Below are positions 29,661 to 39,638 of a DNA stretch of 53,246 nucleotides, in pieces. Each line of letters starts with the position of its first letter. Position 1 is the first letter of the stretch. The stretch spans positions 1 to 53,246 of the forward strand of contig JAGYLD010000008.1 of assembly GCA_018401355.1 (NCBI GenBank), read 5' to 3'. The position numbers were made by a program, and so were the translations under genes. Under the pieces are notes generated by a model. The model was not told the origin of the DNA and made no database searches. It saw only the letters and a list, made by a program, of their open reading frames with translations. This DNA is from Bacteroidales bacterium (GTDB taxonomy: Bacteria > Bacteroidota > Bacteroidia > Bacteroidales > B18-G4).

Positions 29661-29674
29661 GGATAAGGAAAACA

Positions 29675-32458
29675 TTAGAATGAAATCTGGATTCCTGTGT
29701 TGAACCACCTGGGTAATCCAAGGTAAACTTCTGCAGCAGCAGCGCTGTGTGTATTGTTGTTGTTATCGCCCATAAAGGCATTATATTGACTATTGTCAAC
29801 AGCATCCTGGATATATAATGTGTTGAACAGGTTGAAGATATGGGCAAAAAGTTCGATCCTGTAATTTGGACTCGTTGGCAATGTATAACCAACGTGAAGG
29901 TCAAACACATTGTATGATGGAGTCTTCCAGCTTTGAGCTCTGTCATCCTGATCAACCCGGCTTGCAACATTCCAGTCTGCATACATATCTGCGTAATGTC
30001 TCATTGACAAAGTAAGATAAAGTCCTTTCAATGGAAATACAGTTCCGGAAATCGCAAATTGTGTCTGTGGAGCATCACCAGTTTTCAAATCCTTAGTGAA
30101 TACTTTGAATGTTGAATCCTGAACAGTGTCATCGTAACTTGACCAGTTAACCTGTGCATCATTGGTGTTTTTCCAATTTCCTATTGATCCTGCAGCGTCA
30201 ATTCTGAACCATTTGTTTGGTTGTACAGCAAAGTCAAGTTCAATACCCTGGTGAACAGCATCCAGATCTGAAATAAGGAACAATCCCTCATTGTCGCTAA
30301 ACAGCTCATAATCAGTTACAGTTACAACCCTGTTGTTCCAATTGGTATGATACAGGTTAACATTTGCATTGAATTTTTCATCTGTTGACCTGAAGTTAAG
30401 TCCTAACTCAGCGGAAATAAATTCTTCGTTTGTAGGATCTTTAATGAGTTGGTTGGTTCTGTCATTAACGACTGCATCAAAAATTGGAACTTTTGATACG
30501 TAGCCGGCATTACCGAAAACAGTGATGATATTTGATGCGCGGTAGCTAATACCACCTTTAACCTGGTAACCCATTATTGCATCCGGATTCAGCTCAAGTT
30601 TCTTGGTTGTATCTTCTTTTGATTTTACAAAATGATTGGTGTGTTTGTATTTGATATTTGACACGCCAACAGTGGCATAAGCTGTAATAAGTTCGGTGTG
30701 ATATTCTCCCTGAAGGAAACCACCAATCCAATCAACAGTATTTGTAAAGTTGTATGCAATTTTATCTCCGATAAACGCTTTTTTATCAGGATTGAACTCA
30801 TCAGCATTATCAATATAATACAATCCACCCAGCAGATCACGAACTTCCCTGTAATGTTGGATTTCAGCTGTTCTCCAGTCAACACCGATGGTAGTTCTGA
30901 AAACATCAGACCATTCAATCTTAACTTTAGAAATGGCGCCTATGGTCCACTGGTTGTTTATACTATTTCTTAAGATACCAACAGATTGTCCATTTTTAAG
31001 AGCAAAATATTCTTTGTCAATAAATACAGAGTCCATCTGTCCGCTGTTTGCAAGAATTGTCTGGTTAAAATCCCACGACCATGGACTTGGGCCATAATAG
31101 AATTTATAATCTTTTCCACCAAGAACCCCATTTGCATCACGACGGTAAAGTGCTCCATAGGTACCTGTACCACCACCCTGGCCGCCTGAGTAGTAAACTG
31201 TTGTAAACTGGCTTACCTTATCATTCCATTGTGCATACCAGTTTAAGTTTGCCAGAGGTTTGTGATAATAGTTTTCCCTTTCATTGAGGAAAAGATCTGA
31301 ATGCCTGTTACGATCAGTTTTTCCATTGAAAGCTTGTTTGCCTTCGTAGGTTGCTTTTACCGGAGCCCAGTTTTGATTGTAAAGTCTTCCCTGTTCTTTG
31401 AATTTGCCAAAAGCAAGAGTGTCATAACCCTGGATGGATTTAGCATATTCCTGGTCATAGGTGGCAATGTTTTGCATATACAGGTTTTGACCGTGTCTTT
31501 GTGGTGCACCCATCGCATAAACTTCCAGTCTGTGGTTTTTGTTAATATTATAGCTTGCACCGAGGTAATATGCCCATGCATCAGTCCAGGTACCATCAAC
31601 AATACCGTTGCCAACTTTTCTGACAACACTTGCGCTCATGGCAAATTTGCCGCCAATAAGTCCGGTATGACCGGTGATTGTACTTTTCATAAAGTTACCG
31701 GAACCAACTTCAAAACGGCCGGATACACCTGATTTCATTTCAGCAGGGCTGGTGATAACGTTCATAGTTCCTCCAATAGAAGGCGTAGCAAGGTTGACAG
31801 CACTTAAACCACGCTGTACCTGTATTGAAGATGTAGCATCTGAGATACCATCCCAGTTTGACCAGTATACCCATCCGTTCTCCATGTCATTTACAGGAAC
31901 ACCATTGATCATGATGGCAACATTCCTTTGATTAAATCCCCTGACATTGATACGGGCATCTCCGGCGCCACCGCCGCCAGGTGTTGCATAAATACTTGGT
32001 GTTGAGTTAAGGATCAGAGGGATGTCCCTTGAACCCAGACGGTCAACTATCTCCTTTTTTTCGATGTTGCTCATGGCAACAGGTGTTTCTCTGTCACGGG
32101 CACGGTCAGAGACAATTCTGATCCCTGCCATACCAATTGCCATTGGCTCTATACGTATAGTCCCCGTGCTGGTTTCCCGGCCATTCTTAATGGTTACTTC
32201 CATTTCTTGTTTTTCGTAACCAACATAACTAATAATAATTTTCTTCTTTCCAGCATCCAAATCAAAACTAAAATCACCATTCTCATCGGTTGCTGTTCCG
32301 ATAGCGGTGCCCTCAACCATTATGCTGGCTCCATAAAGTCCAACATTGGTAGCGGCATCTTTTACTTTACCCTTGAGCGTTCCCTGGCCGTAGGAGAGAT
32401 TTGCGGCCATAAAAAGTGCTACAAAGCACAACAAAATTGTGTAATTGCTTCTTCTCAT
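29675..32458 (-). CDS. TonB-dependent receptor with carboxypeptidase-regulatory-like N-terminal domain
   Basis: GTLKGKVKDAATNVGLYGASIMVEGTAIGTATDENGDFSF; plug DARINVRGFNQRNVAIMINGVPVNDMENG; C-terminal ...WFNTGIQISF. Confidence 0.93.
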   Translation of the reverse strand: MRRSNYTILLCFVALFMAANLSYGQGTLKGKVKDAATNVGLYGASIMVEGTAIGTATDENGDFSFDLDAGKKKIIISYVGYEKQEMEVTIKNGRETSTGTIRIEPMAIGMAGIRIVSDRARDRETPVAMSNIEKKEIVDRLGSRDIPLILNSTPSIYATPGGGGAGDARINVRGFNQRNVAIMINGVPVNDMENGWVYWSNWDGISDATSSIQVQRGLSAVNLATPSIGGTMNVITSPAEMKSGVSGRFEVGSGNFMKSTITGHTGLIGGKFAMSASVVRKVGNGIVDGTWTDAWAYYLGASYNINKNHRLEVYAMGAPQRHGQNLYMQNIATYDQEYAKSIQGYDTLAFGKFKEQGRLYNQNWAPVKATYEGKQAFNGKTDRNRHSDLFLNERENYYHKPLANLNWYAQWNDKVSQFTTVYYSGGQGGGTGTYGALYRRDANGVLGGKDYKFYYGPSPWSWDFNQTILANSGQMDSVFIDKEYFALKNGQSVGILRNSINNQWTIGAISKVKIEWSDVFRTTIGVDWRTAEIQHYREVRDLLGGLYYIDNADEFNPDKKAFIGDKIAYNFTNTVDWIGGFLQGEYHTELITAYATVGVSNIKYKHTNHFVKSKEDTTKKLELNPDAIMGYQVKGGISYRASNIITVFGNAGYVSKVPIFDAVVNDRTNQLIKDPTNEEFISAELGLNFRSTDEKFNANVNLYHTNWNNRVVTVTDYELFSDNEGLFLISDLDAVHQGIELDFAVQPNKWFRIDAAGSIGNWKNTNDAQVNWSSYDDTVQDSTFKVFTKDLKTGDAPQTQFAISGTVFPLKGLYLTLSMRHYADMYADWNVASRVDQDDRAQSWKTPSYNVFDLHVGYTLPTSPNYRIELFAHIFNLFNTLYIQDAVDNSQYNAFMGDNNNNTHSAAAAEVYLGLPRWFNTGIQISF

Positions 32459-32640
32459 AATTTTAGGTTTTTTGGTTAAATATATTCCTGCAACGAAAGT
32501 AATACGTTAAATTTTACGGAAAGTTAATTTATTATTAATTAATTGCAAACCAATTAGGATTTAAACAGGATGTATGTGATATAAATACAGGAAGTTAAAA
32601 GTTGTGTTTGTTGAAAATATTTATTTAGATCATTTAAAAA

Positions 32641-35205
32641 TCAAAACTTTAGTGTAATTCCTATGCTAAATGATCTTGAGAAACCCCAAAATCCCCTGAA
32701 GCTTTCTATGTCATGCCCGGGCCCATCCATGCCCCGTAAAATATGTGTTCTGTTCATCACATTAAAGCAACTCAAATTTACAATTGCGGGCAGGGAACCA
32801 ATTGAAAATGAGGTGCTCAGATGAATGTCAACCAGATAATATGAAGGGATCTTAAATGATTGCTGATTGTCTTTAGGATTATTTCTGGCCACCGGGTCAA
32901 AATCAGCAAATAACTTGTCATAATAAACCCAATTTACAACCAGATCAAATATTTTCAGAAAATGCAATTGTCCGAATAGCCTGTATTGGGCTTGGGGAGA
33001 ATCTCCAACAAAAAGGCCATCAGCATATATTTTTACGGTATCTTTCAATACATTGTTGTTGTCATAGACCTCCGCGCTTACATTGTTTTTCCACTTCCAA
33101 TCACCCAGTGAGACAGATCCTGCAATCTTAAAATCAGAAGTAATTCCCTGAGATATCTCAAGTTCAATACCCTGGTGCCTGGCATCCAGGCCTTTGATCA
33201 TTACAGGAAAAAGGAACTGGTTATATTCATTGGCCAGGAGGGAGCGGTCCTTCCAGTATGTGTAGTAGCCATTTAATTTGATGGTTGTTGTATGCCTGTT
33301 ATAACCATAGCCCAATTCTCCGGAGGTGATCAACTCATTTTCCAAATTTCCGGATGGTTCATTGGAATAGTTTGCAAAAACAAATTTGTAATATGGTACC
33401 CTTGAGAAATATCCTGAGTTGAAGAATAGGTTGTGATATTCATTCAGGTTGTAATTTAAACCACCCTTAAAGTCATAGCCGGAGATATTAATGGTTTCAC
33501 TTTTAGTATTTTCAAGATAATTATACTTATCATAGCGCTGATACCAATTGGTTGAGATGCTACCTGAAAGGAAGGCATTAATATTTTTGTATGTGTATTC
33601 TGCTTGCGCAAAAAGACTTACAAAGTTAATAATGGCTCCATTATTTACTTTAATAATATCTCCCACTTGTTTTATTTCGTTCCTGTTTCCGGGTCCGTCA
33701 ATGGCCCATGCATAATTGTCGATGTAGAAATCGCCTCCCAACAGGTCACGTACTTTCTGTTGCAGTTTGCTTTTAAAGTATCTGTAGTGCACTCCGGCTG
33801 TAATTTTAGTGTTGTCCCCGACTTTTTGTTCAAAGGTGGAGATCAATCCTGTCCATATATGACTGGCAAGAAAATTGGTTTGGATGTTCCTGGAATATCC
33901 TGTTACTGAATCACCGCTGGAGAGGACATAATATTCATTGTTATTAAAATTGTTCTCATAAATTGTGCCCCAATCTATTTGTCCGCTTGGGTTTCTGTAA
34001 TCATAGATTTGTTTGTCCGTCATGAAACTGTCGGACCATTTGCCTCCGCCGTATCCATATGAAAAGTAAACAGAGGTTGCCAAAAACGATTTGTCAGATA
34101 TATCCCAGTAATGATTTAAGCTCAAATGGGGTTTATGATAAAAATTTTCTGAAGCATTATTCACTTCACCGTTGTAGCTGCCCCAGTCCTTATTAAATTT
34201 CAGGCCGTATCTGTCAACCTCAGATTTGGAAAGCATAATGTTTCTCTGTCCGTGTCTTTCAGGATTTCCCAGGCCAACAAAAACAAGCTTATGTTTGTGA
34301 TTAAATTCTTTACTTACTGACAGGAAATATCCCCATCCCCTGACATATGTAGCATCAACAAAACCAGGCCCCCAAATCCTTGACCCCAGGAATGATATGG
34401 CCATCCCGTTTTTTTGTTTTCCGGTATTATAGCTCAAAGTAAATTTGGAATTGCCATAATCAGTAATTGAATATCTGATGGCTCCACCTTTTGGTGCTTC
34501 GGTTGTCTTTGTTATTATATTGACGGTACCTCCAACCGAGTTTAAAGCTACTTTTGAAGCCCCAAGTCCTCTTTGTATTTGGATCTGCTGTGTAGCATCA
34601 GAAAGACCAAGCCAGTTGTTCCAGTAAACCAATCCATTTTCCACACTACCAATCGGTATTCCATTAAGTAACAAAGCCACATTTTCCTGTTTAAACCCTC
34701 TGATGTTTATGGCTGCATCTCCACTGCCCCCCCCAGTTCTTGAAGCATAAACCCCCGGAACCATTTTCATTACTTCCGGTAATGGTTGATCTCCCAATTC
34801 ATTTTCTATTTTCCTGGAAGGAATCGTAGACAAGGCGACAGGGGTATGCCTGTCCTGAGCCAGGGATGAAATGATGTTGATTTCATGAAGTCCGATTATA
34901 TTTGGGGACAAGATGATATTACCCATATCCTGTAAACGATCTTCGGAGATTTTTACAGACAAGATTTTACGGGCATAACCCACAGCGGAAAACACCAAAT
35001 CATGTTTGCCTGCTTTTAGTTTAAATGTAAATTCCCCGTTTAAGCTGCTGCTTGTGCCAATTGATGAATCGGTAATGCTGATGTTTACATAAGCGACAGG
35101 ATTACCTGATAGCTCATCAATAATCCGGCCTTTGACATTTTCCTGGCTGAAAGAAAGGGAACCCAGGATAAAAACAGTGTAAATTAGTACTCCAGTTCGT
35201 TTCAT
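32641..35205 (-). CDS. TonB-dependent receptor, candidate flavin-related transporter (FMN riboswitch upstream)
   Basis: VKGRIIDELSGNPVAYVNISITDSSIGTSSSLNGEFTF; plug DAAINIRGFKQENVALLLNGIPIGSVENG; C-terminal FSIGITLKF. Start at ATG 35203-35205 (MKRTGVLIYTVF) with RBS AAAGGA rather than 35238. Confidence 0.93.
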   Translation of the reverse strand: MKRTGVLIYTVFILGSLSFSQENVKGRIIDELSGNPVAYVNISITDSSIGTSSSLNGEFTFKLKAGKHDLVFSAVGYARKILSVKISEDRLQDMGNIILSPNIIGLHEINIISSLAQDRHTPVALSTIPSRKIENELGDQPLPEVMKMVPGVYASRTGGGSGDAAINIRGFKQENVALLLNGIPIGSVENGLVYWNNWLGLSDATQQIQIQRGLGASKVALNSVGGTVNIITKTTEAPKGGAIRYSITDYGNSKFTLSYNTGKQKNGMAISFLGSRIWGPGFVDATYVRGWGYFLSVSKEFNHKHKLVFVGLGNPERHGQRNIMLSKSEVDRYGLKFNKDWGSYNGEVNNASENFYHKPHLSLNHYWDISDKSFLATSVYFSYGYGGGKWSDSFMTDKQIYDYRNPSGQIDWGTIYENNFNNNEYYVLSSGDSVTGYSRNIQTNFLASHIWTGLISTFEQKVGDNTKITAGVHYRYFKSKLQQKVRDLLGGDFYIDNYAWAIDGPGNRNEIKQVGDIIKVNNGAIINFVSLFAQAEYTYKNINAFLSGSISTNWYQRYDKYNYLENTKSETINISGYDFKGGLNYNLNEYHNLFFNSGYFSRVPYYKFVFANYSNEPSGNLENELITSGELGYGYNRHTTTIKLNGYYTYWKDRSLLANEYNQFLFPVMIKGLDARHQGIELEISQGITSDFKIAGSVSLGDWKWKNNVSAEVYDNNNVLKDTVKIYADGLFVGDSPQAQYRLFGQLHFLKIFDLVVNWVYYDKLFADFDPVARNNPKDNQQSFKIPSYYLVDIHLSTSFSIGSLPAIVNLSCFNVMNRTHILRGMDGPGHDIESFRGFWGFSRSFSIGITLKF

Positions 35206-35306
35206 TTTTCCTTTGTGATAATTGATAAAAACCCTCAATTTCTTCAGGAAATACTTGGAATACTCAAACGATTACCTTTTCAGATATCGCTTAAAGGAAA
35301 GAATCC

Positions 35307-35443
35307 TTTCTTCTTCCATCCAGACTATACTGTCGGCTCCGGAATTTCACCGGATCAGTCCCGATATATCGGGAGTCGCGGACTTTAACCGCCGGTCGGG
35401 AATTTCACGTGTTATATATGATCACCCTGCCCTGAAGAAAATA
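35307..35443 (-). promoter_or_regulatory. FMN riboswitch (RFN element)
   Basis: Minus strand TTCTTCAGGGCAGGGTGA...AATTCCCGACCGGCGGTTAAAGTCCGCGACTCCCGATATATCGGGACTGATCCGGTGAAATTCCGGAGCCGACAGTATAGTCTGGATGGAAGAAGAAA: near-complete RFN consensus. Confidence 0.95.
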
Positions 35444-35494
35444 TGGATAATGAACTGCACAAAGTTATAAGAAAGATTCAGATATCAAATTAAC

Positions 35495-36274
35495 TTAAAT
35501 GATTTTTTTTATGGTCCTCAGTCTGTGGGTATACTTTCCTGTTGATTTGTCAAATATTCCCTGATGATCAACTTCATCAATTTTTACCATGCCAGAGGCA
35601 TGAATAATTTTCCCTTCATTCAATAGAAGACCTGTATGGTTTATTATCCCTTCCTCATCGTCAAAAAACAAAAGGTCTCCCGGGCTGGCATCAGTAAGGA
35701 AGTTAATTGTTTCACCAATGGTTGCCTGAACAGATGCATCCCGTGGCATTGATATTCCCCCTGTTTTATAAAGGGTTTGAATCATTCCTGAACAATCTGT
35801 GCCGCAGGGTGTTTTGCCACCCCATAAATATGGTGATTGAAAAAAATCTTTTGAATTGTTTAAGATAATTTTTTTTGAATCATCTGTTTTTTGCAACATA
35901 TGGTATTCGCCATCAAAGGAATAAGCGACTTCATTGATTTTAAATGTATTGCCTTCGTGTTGTGGTATTATGGAACCAGGAAATAACTGAATGTAATTAT
36001 TATTGGATAGAATTTTCAGAGTTGAGTTTTTTCCGTAAACAACAACAGCATTTTGAGAAAAGGCCTGCAATTTGCCAGGAAGTATTTCATTGAATTGAAT
36101 CCGGCTGATCCATCCATCATATTGATCAGATAAAGTATGAATTTTATACCATTCAGTCTTTTTTGAAGTGACCTTGTAGGCCTCTCCAAAAAGCAACTGG
36201 GTTACCATTTCTGATTTATGAGAAGGCTCTTTCCTGACCGGAACCATTGAGATTAAGCAGATACCGTATTCCAT
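35495..36274 (-). CDS. C40 (NlpC/P60) family peptidase with SH3-like N-terminal region
   Basis: YLWGGKTPCGTDCSGMIQTLYKTGG; DLLFFDDEEGIINHTGLLL; N-terminal VRKEPSHKSEMVTQLLFGE. Confidence 0.92.
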   Translation of the reverse strand: MEYGICLISMVPVRKEPSHKSEMVTQLLFGEAYKVTSKKTEWYKIHTLSDQYDGWISRIQFNEILPGKLQAFSQNAVVVYGKNSTLKILSNNNYIQLFPGSIIPQHEGNTFKINEVAYSFDGEYHMLQKTDDSKKIILNNSKDFFQSPYLWGGKTPCGTDCSGMIQTLYKTGGISMPRDASVQATIGETINFLTDASPGDLLFFDDEEGIINHTGLLLNEGKIIHASGMVKIDEVDHQGIFDKSTGKYTHRLRTIKKII

Positions 36275-36454
36275 GATTTATTAAATTGAGGTGACAAAGT
36301 TAACTAAACCAGTTGTCAGACATGAACAATTTAATCAATTATTCATTTATGTTAAACCAGATGAGTATGTTAGGGTTTGTAAAATGTTGATAACACGATT
36401 TAATCATTTAATAGAAGTGGATTTTTTATACATTCGTAGACCATATAAAGCTAA

Positions 36455-38527
36455 ATGAGAAAGTTTTTAATCTTTATCAGGAACAGATACCAGGATATCT
36501 ATAAGATCTCCCTGTTTATAATTGCAGTTTTAATATTGGTACTGTTTATTCCGAGGGAAGGAAAATTTAAATATGAATTTTCCAGGAATAAACCATGGTT
36601 GCATGAGGATTTATATGCGCCTTTCGAATTTGCCATTGAGAAACCTGAAAAAGAATTGAGCCTGGAGCAAGCACAGGTTCTTAAATCGCTGAAGCCTTAC
36701 TATTTGCTTGAAGAATCGATATTTTCTGAGGTTTCTGATGATTTTATAAAAAGCTTCATGGAGAAATGGAGGGATGAATACGGTGATACATCAGCCAGAC
36801 AAAATTACAGGGATAGGAACCTTTTGCTTGCAACAGAAATATTGAAGGAAATATATAACAGGGGTGTCTTTGATCCTTCAATGATGCATAACGAAGAGAA
36901 TACTTCCGGGAAGGTAGTATTAATTAAAGGAAATTATGCCAAAGAGATACCGGAGGATAGCATACTTACAATCCATGAAGCCAATGAATTTATTACCCGT
37001 GAGCTAAATAATGCGGAACAAATTGATAGAGACTTCCTGTCCTTTCTTCTTTTTGATTATTTAAAACATAATGTCACATATGATGAGGAGAAAACCTCGA
37101 AAGAAAAAGAATCATTGTTGTCCGGTATCTCTGCTACAAGAGGAATGATGTTGGCAGGTGAAAAAATTATTTCGAGAGGAGATCTTATTACTCCGGAAAA
37201 GTTCCAGATCCTCGTTTCATTAAAGAATAGCTATGAAGTACAACTGGGCACAGCCAACACTTATTTGTACATCCTTATCGGTCAGATAATATTGATTTCA
37301 ATTGCCATAAGTGCCCTGGCATTGTTTTTAATATTTTTCAGAAGAGATATATACAATGATAATAAGAAGATTATCTTGATATTATTGATCCTGTTATTGA
37401 TGGTATTTGTTGTTAGCATGGTTATAACTTATAACAAGGAATTTATATATTTGGTTCCTCTTTGTCTCGTGCCCATTCTGGTGCGATCATTTTTTGATAC
37501 AAGAATAGCCTTGTATGTACATTTGATAACGGTGATCATTGCCGGGTTTTTGGTACCCAATAGTTTTGAATTTCTATTCCTTCAGATGCTTGCCGGTATC
37601 AGTGCCATATTGACGGTTGCCAATCTTGAGCGCAGGTCACAATTTTTTTTAACATCGGTTTCCATATTTTTCACATATTCAATTCTTTATACAGGATTAA
37701 ATATGATACAGGAAGGCAGCATCAGCGCGATCAATCCTGTTTATTTTGCCCAATTTGCAGGTAATGCTGTATTAACATTGTTTTCCTATCCGTTGATTTA
37801 CATTTTTGAAAAACTCTTTGGTTTTATTACAGATGTCACCCTCATTGAGCTTTCCAATACGAACAATAAGTTGCTCAGGGAATTATCCTTAAAAGCTCCG
37901 GGAACATTTCAGCATTCACTGCAAGTGGCAAATCTGTCAGAGGAAGCAATATATGAGGTGGGTGGGAATGCTTTATTGGTAAGGGCTGGTGCTTTATACC
38001 ATGATATCGGCAAAATGGATATGCCCGTATATTATGTTGAGAATCAAACCACAGGGGTGAATCCGCATGATGAGCTGACTTATGAAGAGAGTGCCAGGAT
38101 CATTATTGATCACGTTATCAGGGGAATTGAGAAAGCAAAGAAAAATAAACTTCCTGAACAGATCATCGATTTTATTCGGACCCACCATGGAACCAGGAAA
38201 GCAGAATATTTTTATATTCTTCAAAAAAGGGATAATCCCGACCAGGATATTGATGAAAAAGAGTTTACCTATCATGGTCCTATACCATTTTCCAAGGAGA
38301 CAGCCATATTGATGATGGCCGATTCTGTGGAGGCTGCATCTCGAAGTTTAAAATCTTATGATGAGGAAATGATCAATAAATTGGTTGATAATATTATTGA
38401 AAAACAACTTGAAACAGGGCAATTTGACAATTCAGACATCACACTTAAGGAAATAACAAAAATCAAGAAGATCTTTAAAAAGAAACTTATGACTGTGTAT
38501 CATGTCAGGATTGAATATCCCGCTTGA
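36455..38527 (+). CDS. 7TMR-HD family membrane HD phosphohydrolase (PgpH-like, likely c-di-AMP phosphodiesterase)
   Basis: N-terminal TM, extracytoplasmic domain, multi-TM block, HDIG motif LVRAGALYHDIGKMDMPVYYVENQ, HVIRGIEKAKKNKLPEQIIDFIRTHHGT, MMADSVEAASRSL. Confidence 0.92.
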   Translation: MRKFLIFIRNRYQDIYKISLFIIAVLILVLFIPREGKFKYEFSRNKPWLHEDLYAPFEFAIEKPEKELSLEQAQVLKSLKPYYLLEESIFSEVSDDFIKSFMEKWRDEYGDTSARQNYRDRNLLLATEILKEIYNRGVFDPSMMHNEENTSGKVVLIKGNYAKEIPEDSILTIHEANEFITRELNNAEQIDRDFLSFLLFDYLKHNVTYDEEKTSKEKESLLSGISATRGMMLAGEKIISRGDLITPEKFQILVSLKNSYEVQLGTANTYLYILIGQIILISIAISALALFLIFFRRDIYNDNKKIILILLILLLMVFVVSMVITYNKEFIYLVPLCLVPILVRSFFDTRIALYVHLITVIIAGFLVPNSFEFLFLQMLAGISAILTVANLERRSQFFLTSVSIFFTYSILYTGLNMIQEGSISAINPVYFAQFAGNAVLTLFSYPLIYIFEKLFGFITDVTLIELSNTNNKLLRELSLKAPGTFQHSLQVANLSEEAIYEVGGNALLVRAGALYHDIGKMDMPVYYVENQTTGVNPHDELTYEESARIIIDHVIRGIEKAKKNKLPEQIIDFIRTHHGTRKAEYFYILQKRDNPDQDIDEKEFTYHGPIPFSKETAILMMADSVEAASRSLKSYDEEMINKLVDNIIEKQLETGQFDNSDITLKEITKIKKIFKKKLMTVYHVRIEYPA

Positions 38528-39155
38528 TCAAACCATGTTTGCGCATGTTCTGTAAATATGATAGAGAAGAAGGACCTAAATTGAAGAGAAGGTCTATTAT
38601 ACTGAGGTTTGGTATGAATCCATATTTGTCTGAAAACACCTGTAAATATTCATTCAAAACCAGGTTTGTCTGACCAGATTTGGGCTGGAAGGAATTCCTG
38701 AAATCAAATCCATCTGATATTTGCTTATCAAAAGTGGATGTAAATTGAATTTTCGCTTCAATGCCCAGCCACTTCAAAATTAATCTTAAAATGTTCGTAT
38801 TGAGATCCAGTAAGCTTTGTGGTTTTGTAAAAAGGATATCCTGCAAATTGTCTTTGTAAAACAGAAAAAATGGTGATGAGTTATAAGCTGCTTCCAATGA
38901 ACGCCAGAGTATCACTGACCAGTTTTCATTATATACCAGCTTGATATCTTTGGTTAGTGTATGGTTGCCATCAATTTGGGCCACCGGAATTGAAAATCGG
39001 AGCTTTCCGTTGGCCGACAAAAATTCTACCCGGTTTCGAAAAGATTGCTTTCTGTAAGTTTCATATTGCTCAATATAAATATTCTGAAATTCTATCAAAT
39101 GCGTCATGTAAGAAATTGGCGGAAGGAAGGCGGTTGAAAAATATGCTGGTTTCAT
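38505..39155 (-). CDS. WbqC family protein
   Basis: FLPPISYMTHLIEFQNIYIEQYETYRKQSFRNRVEFLSANGKLRFSIPV; overlaps the PgpH-like gene end tail to tail. Confidence 0.85.
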   Translation of the reverse strand: MKPAYFSTAFLPPISYMTHLIEFQNIYIEQYETYRKQSFRNRVEFLSANGKLRFSIPVAQIDGNHTLTKDIKLVYNENWSVILWRSLEAAYNSSPFFLFYKDNLQDILFTKPQSLLDLNTNILRLILKWLGIEAKIQFTSTFDKQISDGFDFRNSFQPKSGQTNLVLNEYLQVFSDKYGFIPNLSIIDLLFNLGPSSLSYLQNMRKHGLIKRDIQS

Positions 39156-39193
39156 TTAATCGGATTACATATAAGCAATTGTACAAAGTTCAT

Positions 39194-39232
39194 AAAAAAA
39201 TGCAGGATAGAAAACCATCCTGCATTTTTTTT
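39194..39232 (-). terminator. Rho-independent terminator of the thioredoxin unit
   Basis: TGCAGGAT-AGAAAACC-ATCCTGCA flanked by A7 and T8. Confidence 0.85.
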
Positions 39233-39254
39233 ATAATCAAAAGGTTAGGAATTA

Positions 39255-39626
39255 TTATGCTTCTTTGTTTTCTGTTTTCTTAAGCAAAACATCTTCGATT
39301 ACTTGTTTAAAAGTTTCTTTTGGCAACGCACCCTGTGCCATCTGAGGTTGGCCGTCTTTCGGGCAAAACAGAAGTGACGGAATGCTCCTGATGCCAAAAG
39401 CTGCAGATAATTCACGTTCTGCCTCTGTATCAATTTTATAAATGTTGATCTTACCCTTGTATTCTTCGGATAATTCTTCCAGGATGGGGGCTACCATTTT
39501 GCAGGGTTGACACCAGTCTGCGTAAAAATCAATCAGACAAGGCAAATCTCCTTCGAATTTCCACTCCTTGTTTTTTTCGTAATTAAATACTTTGTCTAAA
39601 AATGTTTGTTTGGTTAAAAATTCCAT
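39255..39626 (-). CDS. trxA: Thioredoxin
   Basis: CLIDFYADWCQPCKMVAPILEELSEEY; GIRSIPSLLFCPKDG; no signal peptide. Confidence 0.93.
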   Translation of the reverse strand: MEFLTKQTFLDKVFNYEKNKEWKFEGDLPCLIDFYADWCQPCKMVAPILEELSEEYKGKINIYKIDTEAERELSAAFGIRSIPSLLFCPKDGQPQMAQGALPKETFKQVIEDVLLKKTENKEA

Positions 39627-39638
39627 GGTATATTAAGT

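Noticed and set aside
31301-31732. 143-aa plus-strand ORF antisense to the TonB-dependent receptor
   Set aside because: Lies wholly inside a confident minus-strand CDS, low-complexity sequence with no recognisable domain; shadow ORF.
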